A DNA stretch of 14,128 bases. Origin: Chloroflexota bacterium (GTDB lineage Bacteria > Chloroflexota > Anaerolineae > Ardenticatenales > Ardenticatenaceae). The DNA is taken from positions 1 through 14,128 of the forward strand of contig DOUV01000651.1 of assembly GCA_003520455.1 (NCBI GenBank), given 5' to 3'. Of this stretch, positions 8,037 to 14,128 are shown in pieces. Both the position numbers and the translations under genes were made by a program. Numbering within the stretch: the stretch's first letter is position 1; every line of letters begins with the position of its first letter. The notes under the pieces were generated by a model that saw nothing but the letters and a program-made list of their open reading frames with translations, was not told where the DNA came from and did not search any database.

Positions 8037-9017
8037 GTGACACTTCAAACGCTCCCACTCTTCGCGCCGATCGCGGCGGATCTGCAGACGGTCGTGGACA
8101 AGTTGCGGTCTGCGGCCGATATCGAGGATCAACTCCTCGATGAGGCCCTGGCAATGGTTGTGGCGGCCGGTGGCAAGCTTATCCGGCCCGCTCTCGCTAT
8201 TACCGCCACGAACATCTACGGCGCAGATCATGCCAAGACCATCTCGCTCGCCGCGTCGGTGGAGATGCTGCATACCGCGACGTTGGTCCACGACGATATG
8301 ATTGACGACGCCGCCCGGCGGCGGGGGATGCCAACGCTACATACGCTGCTCAACCCGGCGTCGGCCGTGCTGCTGGGCGACTATCTCTTCGCGCAAGCGG
8401 CCGCCTGGGCGGCTGAGACCGACAATGTGCGTGTGGTCAATATCTTTGCTGCCACCTTGATGACGATCGTCGAGGGTGAGTTACGCCAGATGTGGGCCAA
8501 GCGCAACCTCCAGCGCTCGGAGGAAAACTATTACGAGCGCATCCACGGAAAAACGGCTGCGCTCTTCGCGGCCGCATGCGAGGCTGGCGGGGTGCTTGGC
8601 GGGGCGCCGGAAGTGGAGGTTCAGGCTCTCCGCGAGTACGGTCGCCTGCTTGGACTCGCCTTCCAGATCGTCGATGACGTGTTGGACTTCGTTGGTGACG
8701 AGCAGAAGTTGGGCAAGCCGGTCGGTGGCGACCTGCGCAGCGGCAACATCACCTTGCCGCTCATCTTTTATCTGCACGACGATCACCATACCTGGGACGA
8801 TCTGGCACAAGATCTCTTCGAGGGCCGGCGGCTTTCCGACGAGCAGGTACGTACCCTGGTCGAGCGCGTGGTCGGGTCACCTGCCATCGAGCGAAGCCTC
8901 CGTGAGGCCCGGCACCTGGCCTCGGCGGCCAGGCGGGCCCTCACGCCGATTCCGGCCAGCCCCCACTGTTCGACGTTGGTAGAGTTGACCGATTACGTCG
9001 TTCGCCGCCGACACTAA
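8037..9017 (+). CDS. trans-Polyprenyl diphosphate synthase
   Basis: This 326-residue enzyme joins isopentenyl diphosphate units head to tail onto an allylic primer. The family marks are GGKLIRP (45-51), the first Asp-rich motif DDMID (86-90) within HTATLVHDDMIDD, GKTAALF (171-177), and the second Asp-rich motif DDVLD (213-217) within FQIVDDVLDFVGD. Ahead of the first motif the residues are small (Ala81, no aromatic at -5), as in long-chain enzymes making C35-C50 products for quinone side chains, rather than C15/C20 synthases. Undecaprenyl carrier is normally made by the unrelated cis-type UppS, so a direct role in glycan assembly is doubtful despite the neighbours. The start may be GTG at 8037 or, judged from the ribosome binding site, CTG at 8025. 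The gene is complete. Confidence 0.93.
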   Translation: MTLQTLPLFAPIAADLQTVVDKLRSAADIEDQLLDEALAMVVAAGGKLIRPALAITATNIYGADHAKTISLAASVEMLHTATLVHDDMIDDAARRRGMPTLHTLLNPASAVLLGDYLFAQAAAWAAETDNVRVVNIFAATLMTIVEGELRQMWAKRNLQRSEENYYERIHGKTAALFAAACEAGGVLGGAPEVEVQALREYGRLLGLAFQIVDDVLDFVGDEQKLGKPVGGDLRSGNITLPLIFYLHDDHHTWDDLAQDLFEGRRLSDEQVRTLVERVVGSPAIERSLREARHLASAARRALTPIPASPHCSTLVELTDYVVRRRH

Positions 9018-9023
9018 CAGCGA

Positions 9024-9070
9024 TTGTTCTTGCGCAGGGCGTCGGAGTTCATGCGGCGGGACGAGAACAA
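9024..9070 (+). repeat. Inverted repeat after the polyprenyl synthase gene
   Basis: TTGTTCT (9024-9030) is complementary to AGAACAA (9064-9070), and two inner pairs (one G-T) extend the stem to nine. The loop is about 29 bases and no T-run follows. The 162-base gap 9018-9179 has no recognised gene; short open frames in it resemble nothing I know. Confidence 0.25.
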
Positions 9071-9179
9071 GGGCGGCGCCTCAACTCGAACGATTGCACG
9101 GTCTGGTCCTCGATGTGAGTTTGGTCGATGAATTCCGCGACCAGCTTCAAGAGGTAAGCCCCATCGGGAAAGAGGCAGC

Positions 9180-10127
9180 GTGGCGAGTGCCTTGGATCTG
9201 AGCGTTATTATCGTCTCCTGGAACGTTCGCGACCTGCTCGTCCGTTGCCTCGAATCGGTGCGAGCCGGCTTCGCCCAGGCTGGGTTGACCGGCGAGATCA
9301 TCGTCGTCGACAACGCTTCCGCCGATGGCTCCGCCGACGTCGTGCGCACGCGCTTCCCGGACGTAATATTGATCGAGCCGGGGGCCAACCTGGGCTACAC
9401 CGGCGGGAACAACCTCGGTCTCCGTCACGCCCAGGGGCGCTATATCCTGATCCTCAATCCCGACACTGAGGTCGCGCCCGATGCGCCTGGCCGTCTGGTT
9501 GGGGTCTTGGGCATCCACCCCAGCATCGGCGTGGTGGGTCCCGCGCTCCTCTTGCCCGACGGCCGGCGCCAATCCTCGCGCAGACGCTTCCCCAGCCTGT
9601 TCGTCGGCATGGTCGAGAGTACGCCGCTGGAACCATGGGTCGCCCGCTCACCGCTGCTGCGCGGTTTCCGCCTCCTCGACCACCCCGACGACGAGCCCCA
9701 ACCGGTGGATTGGTTGGTCGGCGCCGCTCTAATGATCCGGCGCGAGATCATCGAGCAGGTGGGAACGCTCGACGAAGCCTTCTTCATGTACTTCGAGGAA
9801 CTGGACTGGCAGCGCCGCATCAAGGCTGCCGGATGGAGTATCTGGTACTGGCCCGAGGCCCGCGTCGTGCATTACGAGGGGGCCAGCAGTGGCCAGGTCG
9901 TGGCGCGCCGCCAGATCCTGTTTGCCACCAGTAAGATTGAGTACTATCGCAAGTGGTACGGCGCCCGCACGGCTGCGCTGTTGCGGGGCTGGCTTTGGTT
10001 GCTCTTCGCGGGGGAGATGCTGGTGGAGAGCCTCAAGCTTCTCCTCCGCCACAAGACTGATCTGCGCCGCGAGCGCATCCAGCACTACCGGCAGGTGTTG
10101 GCTTCGGGCCTGCGGCGCGGGCCGTAA
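9180..10127 (+). CDS. GT2-family glycosyltransferase, rhamnosyltransferase-like
   Basis: This 315-residue protein has a GT-A fold of the WbbL-like branch, which often adds rhamnose or another deoxysugar to a lipid-linked glycan. Visible motifs are SVIIVSWN (8-15), VVDNASADGS (42-51), NLGYTGGNN (70-78), LNPDTEV (92-98) with the metal-binding PDT, and FFMYFEELDWQRR (201-213) with the likely catalytic acid residues. Near the C-terminus a hydrophobic stretch (about 266-289, LLRGWLWLLFAGEM) suggests membrane association at the inner face. The start is GTG at 9180 with AGAGG (9171-9175) four bases ahead. With rmd and gmd nearby, GDP-D-rhamnose is a reasonable donor, but that is inferred from context only. 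Donor and acceptor cannot be read from the sequence. Confidence 0.9.
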   Translation: MASALDLSVIIVSWNVRDLLVRCLESVRAGFAQAGLTGEIIVVDNASADGSADVVRTRFPDVILIEPGANLGYTGGNNLGLRHAQGRYILILNPDTEVAPDAPGRLVGVLGIHPSIGVVGPALLLPDGRRQSSRRRFPSLFVGMVESTPLEPWVARSPLLRGFRLLDHPDDEPQPVDWLVGAALMIRREIIEQVGTLDEAFFMYFEELDWQRRIKAAGWSIWYWPEARVVHYEGASSGQVVARRQILFATSKIEYYRKWYGARTAALLRGWLWLLFAGEMLVESLKLLLRHKTDLRRERIQHYRQVLASGLRRGP

Positions 10128-10157
10128 CGTTGCAGTCATAGGCGTAGGCTTGACGAG

Positions 10158-10316
10158 ATGGCCAGGCCCGCGATCCGCGCATCCAGCGAAGTTTTATTCT
10201 CGGTTCTGGTGTTGGCGGCGCCGAAGCCTGACGGTGCTACCCTGTTGGGAATCTTGCTCTATAACAGGTTCCTCGCGCTTACTCTTCTGGGGCTGGAATG
10301 CGTCTTCTGTTTGTGA
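10158..10316 (+). CDS. Possible 52-residue hydrophobic ORF overlapping the GT4 start
   Basis: An ATG at 10158 opens 52 codons, ending at TGA 10314-10316, 19 bases into the next gene in another frame. The product has two hydrophobic stretches (VLFSVLVLAAP and LLGILLYNRFLALTLLGLE) and could be a tiny membrane protein, a coupled leader, or the decayed start of a larger membrane protein such as a polysaccharide polymerase. No good ribosome binding site is seen, and I recognise no family. It may equally be chance. Confidence 0.2.
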   Translation: MARPAIRASSEVLFSVLVLAAPKPDGATLLGILLYNRFLALTLLGLECVFCL

Positions 10317-11473
10317 CAGGCGAGTATCCCCCGCTTGCCGGCGGGATCGCCGATTACACCTACCACCTGGCCCATGCGCTCGCCGCCTCGGGTGTTGAGG
10401 TTGACGTACTGACATCGCGCAATGTTGGTCCGCAGCCCGGCGGACGGGTTCGCGTGTTCGCGACGATCCGAGATTGGGGCCTGGGCATCTTGCCAACAAT
10501 TCGTCGTCTGGCGCGAGGCTACGATCTGGTTCACATCCAGTACCAGGCAGCGAACTTTCAGCTTAAAGGGGCGATTTCCCTGGTCCCCGACCTGCTGCGG
10601 CTGATCGGGGGCCCGCCAACCGTGACCACGTTCCACGATCTGCGGGTTCCCTACCTCTTCCCGAAGGCCGCTCGGCTCCGCTTGCTCGCCGTACGCCGCT
10701 TAGCACGCGCCTCCGCCGGCGTTATCACGACCAATGAGGAGGACGAAGCGACACTGCGTGAATGGAGGGTGGCGCCGCTGGCCCGCATCCCGCTCGGTAC
10801 CAACATCCCGCCGGTGCTGCCGCCGCACTTCGACCGCGATGCCTGGCGCGCGCGCTGGGGTGTGACGCCGGAGCAGTTTCTGGTCGCGCACTTCGGCTTC
10901 GTCAACACATCCAAAGGAATTCCCGACCTGTTGCGGGCGCAGGATCGTCTGCTGCGTACCGGTCAACCGGTCAAGGTCATCTTTCTCGGCGAGAAGCTTG
11001 GGGCCAGTGACCCGACCAACGCCACGCACCTGGCCGAGATCGAGGCGTTGATCGAGGAGTTGCATCTCGACGCGGGTTGGACCATCTGGACCGGACCTCT
11101 TCCTTCGGAGGAGATCGCGGCCGGTTTGCACGCCAGCGATGTGGTTTGCCTCCCCTACCGCGATGGTGCCTCCTTGCGGCGCACGACGCTCATCACAGCG
11201 CTGGCGCACGGCCGCCCGGTCGTCTCGACCCAACCGACAACTCCCGGGAGGAGTCAAGCCGACCGGCAGCCCCTGCTCGACGACAATCGCACACTTGCGC
11301 TCGCGCGTCGTGCGGACCCCGGCGACCTGGCGCGGCGGTTGGCGTTGCTGCTGCGGTATGAGCCTTCCCGAGAGCGGCTCGCGCTTGGCGCGGCCGCGCT
11401 GGCTTCCCATTTCTCCTGGGAGCGTATCAGCGCCGAGCATCTGACGTTGTATGCCGGCCTTCTTCCGGTGTGA
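10298..11473 (+). CDS. GT4-family glycosyltransferase
   Basis: This 391-residue cytoplasmic or membrane-associated GT-B enzyme has two Rossmann domains. The N-terminal acceptor domain begins MRLLFVTGEYPPLAGGIADY, with the Gly-rich loop at 13-17; YDLVHIQYQ (75-83) and TTFHDL (110-115) follow. The C-terminal donor domain starts near 193, with AHFGFVNTSKGIPDLLRA (197-214), VIFLGEK and the segment SDVVCLPYRDGASLRRTTLI (280-299). At the donor site the usual E-x7-E of GT4 enzymes is not present: Asp289 and Thr300 stand near the places expected for the two acids. The PYRDGASLRR form is, to my recollection, a recurrent variant, so this need not mean inactivity. The ATG at 10298 has a modest GGGG seven bases ahead. 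It lies 170 bases after the GT2 gene and probably acts in the same glycan pathway. Confidence 0.88.
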   Translation: MRLLFVTGEYPPLAGGIADYTYHLAHALAASGVEVDVLTSRNVGPQPGGRVRVFATIRDWGLGILPTIRRLARGYDLVHIQYQAANFQLKGAISLVPDLLRLIGGPPTVTTFHDLRVPYLFPKAARLRLLAVRRLARASAGVITTNEEDEATLREWRVAPLARIPLGTNIPPVLPPHFDRDAWRARWGVTPEQFLVAHFGFVNTSKGIPDLLRAQDRLLRTGQPVKVIFLGEKLGASDPTNATHLAEIEALIEELHLDAGWTIWTGPLPSEEIAAGLHASDVVCLPYRDGASLRRTTLITALAHGRPVVSTQPTTPGRSQADRQPLLDDNRTLALARRADPGDLARRLALLLRYEPSRERLALGAAALASHFSWERISAEHLTLYAGLLPV

Positions 11474-11517
11474 TCGCCACCCGGGGGCTGCACCGTTGCG
11501 CAGACGTCGAGCGGAAG

Positions 11518-11540
11518 AGGTGCGGCGCACCTGCCGGTGC
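11518..11540 (+). repeat. Two competing hairpins after the GT4 gene
   Basis: AGGTGC (11518-11523) pairs with GCACCT (11527-11532) around a three-base loop. GCACC (11527-11531) can instead pair with GGTGC (11536-11540) around TGCC. Both cannot form together. The site is 44 bases after the GT4 stop and has no T-run. The rest of 11474-11748 shows no gene apart from a 33-codon GTG frame at 11520-11621 that I do not credit. Confidence 0.35.
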
Positions 11541-11649
11541 ACGCCCCTGGTCGGAGTGAGCTTCCTGGCCCCCAATCGGGTGCGTCTGAAAGAGCCGGGC
11601 GTGTCGCACCTGATCACTTGAGCTGCCCCACCGTTTATCTGCCCGCCAT

Positions 11650-11677
11650 TTGCTCCGCTGGCAGCGTATGCTATCAT
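11650..11677 (+). promoter_or_regulatory. Possible promoter ahead of the epimerase gene
   Basis: TTGCTC (11650-11655, 3 of 6) and TATCAT (11672-11677, 5 of 6) are 16 bases apart. Transcription would start near 11684, about 65 bases before the ATG at 11749. The 275-base gap and the hairpins before it make a new transcription unit plausible. Confidence 0.35.
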
Positions 11678-11748
11678 TGGCCCCTTGGGTGAGGACCTCT
11701 TCGCGCCGCTGAGGGTTGGAGCGGCGCGTCATTTTGGGAGGCAACTGC

Positions 11749-12873
11749 ATGTCTGCAGACGTCTTGGTGACGGGGGGCGCCGGCTTCGTCGGGTCCCACC
11801 TCGTTGATGCGCTGATCGCGCGCGGTCACAAGGTTCGTGTCTTCGACAATCTGACCCCGCAGGTCCACGCAAAGCCGCCGGAGTACCTCAATCCGAATGC
11901 TGAGCTCGTCGTTGCTGACGTTCGCGATCGCGCAGCGCTGGCCAAGGCGCTGGCAGGGGTCGAGGTGGTGTTCCACCAGGCGGCGGCCGTGGGCGTTGGC
12001 CAGAGCATGTATGAAATCGAGCACTACGTTGCCGCGAACACTCTGGGCGGCGCGATCCTGCTCGATCTGCTCGTGAACGAACCCCACGCAGTGTGCCGGT
12101 TGGTCGTAGCCAGCTCGATGAGCATCTACGGCGAGGGGGCCTACGACTGTCCCGAGCACGGTGTGGTTTTTCCCAAACTCCGGTTGGAGCGCCAAATGGC
12201 CGACCACGATTGGGAGCCCCATTGCCTCTACTGTCGCAGGGTGCTCGAGCCGCTGGCGACCGACGAGCAGAAGCCCCTCTTTCCAACATCGATCTACGCC
12301 ATCACCAAGCGTGACCACGAAGAAATGTTCCTGACCGTGGGTCAGGCCTACAATATCCCTACCGTGGCGCTGCGCTACTTCAACATCTACGGTCCTCGCC
12401 AGGCCCTCTCGAACCCTTACACGGGCGTCGCCGCCATTTTCAGCAGCCGGTTGCTCAACGACAACCCGCCGGTGATTTACGAGGATGGTGGTCAGCGGCG
12501 CGACTTCGTCCATGTCTCCGACATCGTCCGGGCGAACCTGTTGGCGATGACCGCGCCTGACGACGCTCTCTATACCGCCTACAACGTCGGGACCGGCCGC
12601 TACCAGACCGTCAAGGGGGTCGCCGCGTTGCTGTCCGGCGCGTTGGGCAAGGAGATTGAGGCGATAATTACGGGTCGCTACCGGCGGGGTGATATTCGCC
12701 ACTGTTACGCCGACATCCGCAAGGCTCGCGAGCGGCTCGGGTATGAGCCGGCGGTGTGCTTCGAACAAGGAGTGGCCGACCTGGTTCGTTGGGTCGCCCA
12801 GCAACAGGGCCTGGCTGTTGACCGTTTCGACCAGGTCGAGCGCGAGCTCGCCGCCAGGTCACTGGTCGTCTAG
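11749..12873 (+). CDS. NAD-dependent sugar-nucleotide epimerase/dehydratase with Cys/His insert
   Basis: This 374-residue extended SDR has the NAD-binding TGGAGFVG (8-15, Gly9/Gly12/Gly15), the Ser region ASSMSIYG (121-128) and catalytic Tyr183/Lys187 in IYAITK. RYFNIYGPRQ and DGGQRRDFVHVSD are typical of the UDP-glucose-epimerase branch. Between the Ser and Tyr motifs lies an insert of about 45 residues with CPEH (134-137) and CLYC (159-162), a possible zinc-ribbon-like knuckle of three Cys and one His. From memory, SDRs with this insert are often annotated as dTDP-L-rhamnose 4-epimerase, but the substrate cannot be read from the sequence. The start is ATG at 11749 with GGGAGG (11736-11741) seven bases ahead; the longer in-frame start at 11716 would swallow this site. 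It is followed after 17 bases by the next gene, so the two are likely co-transcribed. Confidence 0.88.
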   Translation: MSADVLVTGGAGFVGSHLVDALIARGHKVRVFDNLTPQVHAKPPEYLNPNAELVVADVRDRAALAKALAGVEVVFHQAAAVGVGQSMYEIEHYVAANTLGGAILLDLLVNEPHAVCRLVVASSMSIYGEGAYDCPEHGVVFPKLRLERQMADHDWEPHCLYCRRVLEPLATDEQKPLFPTSIYAITKRDHEEMFLTVGQAYNIPTVALRYFNIYGPRQALSNPYTGVAAIFSSRLLNDNPPVIYEDGGQRRDFVHVSDIVRANLLAMTAPDDALYTAYNVGTGRYQTVKGVAALLSGALGKEIEAIITGRYRRGDIRHCYADIRKARERLGYEPAVCFEQGVADLVRWVAQQQGLAVDRFDQVERELAARSLVV

Positions 12874-12890
12874 AGAATAATGGCCCTCCT

Positions 12891-13502
12891 GTGCGTCTGC
12901 TGATCGTCACGGTCGATGCCCTCTGCCCGGAGGCGCCCCTCACGGCGGTGGCTCGGGCCCTCCGTGGTGCCGGCCATACGGTCTTCGTGGCGGCACCGCT
13001 CGGCGATATGGCGGCTGAGGCTGCGTTGGCGCAGTTCTCTGTAGCCGGTTGGCTGCCATTGCGGCAGGCGCGGGGCCTGTTGGCATTGAGCGTCAACGTG
13101 TGGGCCGTGAGCCGTTGGGCACGGGTGCTGCGGCCCGACATCCTGCTGGCGGATGGCCCGGCTGGCGGAGTGATCGCCAACATGGCGCGTGGCGCGGGCG
13201 GGGGCAGCGCCGTCTCGCTGCTGATGCTCGACCGCCTTCCGGCGACAACTCGGCTCCTGGATCGAAAGCTAGCGGCCAAGGCGATTCAGGAGTCCGATCG
13301 TCTACTTGTTCCCGAGGCCGGTCTTCGGGAGGCGTTCGTCATGCGCGGCGCCCGCCGGGCCGATACGCTCGTTGTGGTTGAGATCGCCGAGGTTGCGATG
13401 CTCTGTGAGAGTCTGGAGCACGAGAACGCTCGCGGACGCCCTCGCCCGGTGGCGCCAGACTCGTTCTTATCGTCCTCGTTCGACGCAAGGAAGTGTAAGT
13501 GA
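12891..13502 (+). CDS. Half-length glycosyltransferase-like protein, probably truncated
   Basis: The first 175 or so of 203 residues look like the N-terminal Rossmann domain of a GT-B (GT4-like) glycosyltransferase. They include LLIVTVDALCPEAPLTAVAR (3-22), RALRGAGHTVFVAAP, WARVLRPDILLADGPAGGV, and ESDRLLVPEAGLREAFVMRG, the usual end of that domain. The donor-binding second domain is missing. The tail after about residue 180 is Arg/Pro/Ser-rich, and other frames over 13414-13498 read more like protein (LADALARWR, then ARLVLIVLVRRKEV), suggesting frameshifts or a deletion. The start is GTG at 12891 with no clear ribosome binding site; an ATG at 12880 is out of frame. Its TGA overlaps the ATG of the next gene (TGATG), so translation is probably coupled. 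It may be a pseudogene or an accessory subunit. Confidence 0.6.
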   Translation: MRLLIVTVDALCPEAPLTAVARALRGAGHTVFVAAPLGDMAAEAALAQFSVAGWLPLRQARGLLALSVNVWAVSRWARVLRPDILLADGPAGGVIANMARGAGGGSAVSLLMLDRLPATTRLLDRKLAAKAIQESDRLLVPEAGLREAFVMRGARRADTLVVVEIAEVAMLCESLEHENARGRPRPVAPDSFLSSSFDARKCK

Positions 13503-14128
13503 TGTACGCTGTTTCGTTGCTGCGATTGCTGCCAAGTGTATGGGTTCGAGCGCTTGTGTCGGGCGCTCGGCTCTTCGATCTGCGGCGCGCGGTCCAGCTC
13601 GCGCATGTCGAGGCTGGGCTTCCCCAGCCGCTGGTCGGCCAGCGGGTCCTTGAGGCCGGCAGTGACGCCGGGCTTTCTCTCTTTCCGCTGGCGCTCCGCG
13701 GTGCTGTTGTCACCGGGGTGGACAGGGACCCCGGCGATATCGCTGTGGCCCGCCACCTGGCGCGGGCGCTCCGAGTGCTCGACGCCCAGTTTCAGGTCGC
13801 CACACTCAACTCACTCCCTTTCCGCGGTCGGTCCTTCGACATCGTGATCGCGGCCGAGGCGCTGGACCGGGCCGACGATGATGTGGGCGCGCTCAAGGAA
13901 CTCGCCCGGGTGTTGCGCGTGGGCGGCCTCCTGGCGCTGACCGTGGACGCGGCCGACCGCGGGCAGACGCTGGTGAACCTGCTCCCGCACCGCTGGCTCC
14001 GGCCGGTACGGCCCTGCCGGCGGTTCAGCGCGACCGACCTCCGGCAAAAATTGGAGCTCCTCGGCTTCGAGGTCGTTGACACCGCTCCCTGCCTGACCGG
14101 AGTAGGCGCCATTGCCCTCGACGCCTTC
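13502..14128 (+). CDS. Class I SAM-dependent methyltransferase, cut by window edge
   Basis: The ATG at 13502 shares its A with the stop of the preceding gene, and the frame is open for 209 codons to the right edge. The middle of the protein matches the Methyltransf_11 type. Motif I is VLEAGSDAGLSLFPLAL, an acidic end of strand 2 stands in VTGVDRDP, LNSLPFRGRSFDIVIAAEAL covers motifs II and III, and LKELARVLRVGGLLALTVD follows. Motif I reads E-A-G-S-D-A-G where most members have D-x-G-C-G-x-G, an unusual but tolerable change. Such enzymes in glycan clusters commonly methylate sugars or lipid-linked intermediates; the target here is unknown. GGAAG about eight bases ahead may serve as a ribosome binding site together with coupling from upstream. 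Confidence 0.75.
   Translation, partial: MYAVSLLRLLPSVWVRALVSGARLFDLRRAVQLAHVEAGLPQPLVGQRVLEAGSDAGLSLFPLALRGAVVTGVDRDPGDIAVARHLARALRVLDAQFQVATLNSLPFRGRSFDIVIAAEALDRADDDVGALKELARVLRVGGLLALTVDAADRGQTLVNLLPHRWLRPVRPCRRFSATDLRQKLELLGFEVVDTAPCLTGVGAIALDAF

Noticed and set aside
9018..9179. Remnant gene before the GT2 gene, from a frame reading LVLDVSLVDEFRDQLQEV
   Set aside because: The frame is short, has no convincing start and I cannot assign it to a family, so decay from a real gene cannot be shown.
10245..10265. TTGGGA and TATAAC as a promoter for the GT4 gene
   Set aside because: The spacing is only nine bases, and no -35 is found at the proper distance from TATAAC.
11520..11621. 33-codon GTG frame in the gap before the epimerase
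   Set aside because: It is very short, its GTG touches the purine run that would be its binding site, and the product is without recognisable features.
11674..12804. Minus-strand open frame of 376 codons opposite the epimerase gene
   Set aside because: It is a mirror of a clear SDR gene, with His/Arg/Val-rich sequence that matches no fold I know.

Overview
The window is GC-rich (roughly two thirds G+C by eye), densely coded, and uses GTG freely as a start codon. The gene set is an FtsX/MacB-type permease, GDP-6-deoxyhexose synthesis genes, a TatD nuclease, a trans-polyprenyl synthetase and several glycosyltransferases. With the composition and the short degenerate heptamer repeats between genes, this would suit a Chloroflexota-like bacterium. 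That placement is an inference from style, not from a marker gene.

Layout. Positions 1-3220 lie on the minus strand. Read in transcription order they hold a 103-residue helical protein of unknown function, a large two-module FtsX/MacB-type permease, and the start of a secreted beta-propeller protein that runs off the left edge. A divergent intergenic region (3221-3447) follows, with a very good sigma70-type promoter facing right. From 3448 everything is on the plus strand: GDP-6-deoxy-mannose reductase (rmd), GDP-mannose 4,6-dehydratase (gmd), a phosphomannomutase/phosphoglucomutase, a TatD-family metal-dependent hydrolase, a polyprenyl diphosphate synthase, a GT2 glycosyltransferase, a doubtful 52-residue hydrophobic ORF, and a GT4 glycosyltransferase. 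After a 275-base gap with hairpins and a possible second promoter come a sugar-nucleotide epimerase with a Cys/His insert, a half-length glycosyltransferase-like protein whose tail looks frame-disturbed, and a class I methyltransferase cut by the right edge.

How it fits together. The phosphohexomutase can supply mannose-1-phosphate, the precursor of GDP-mannose. Gmd makes GDP-4-keto-6-deoxymannose and Rmd reduces it to GDP-D-rhamnose. The glycosyltransferases, the epimerase and the methyltransferase are the expected machinery for a cell-surface glycan containing D-rhamnose. The polyprenyl synthase may make a lipid carrier or a quinone side chain; the sequence does not say which.

I see no CRISPR array, tRNA, rRNA, transposase, phage gene or defence system. 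The window reads as a fairly ordinary surface-polysaccharide locus beside an export-type permease operon. The points most worth a second look are the truncated glycosyltransferase, the intergenic heptamer arrays, the unknown helical protein ahead of the permease, and the possible CTG start of the polyprenyl synthase.
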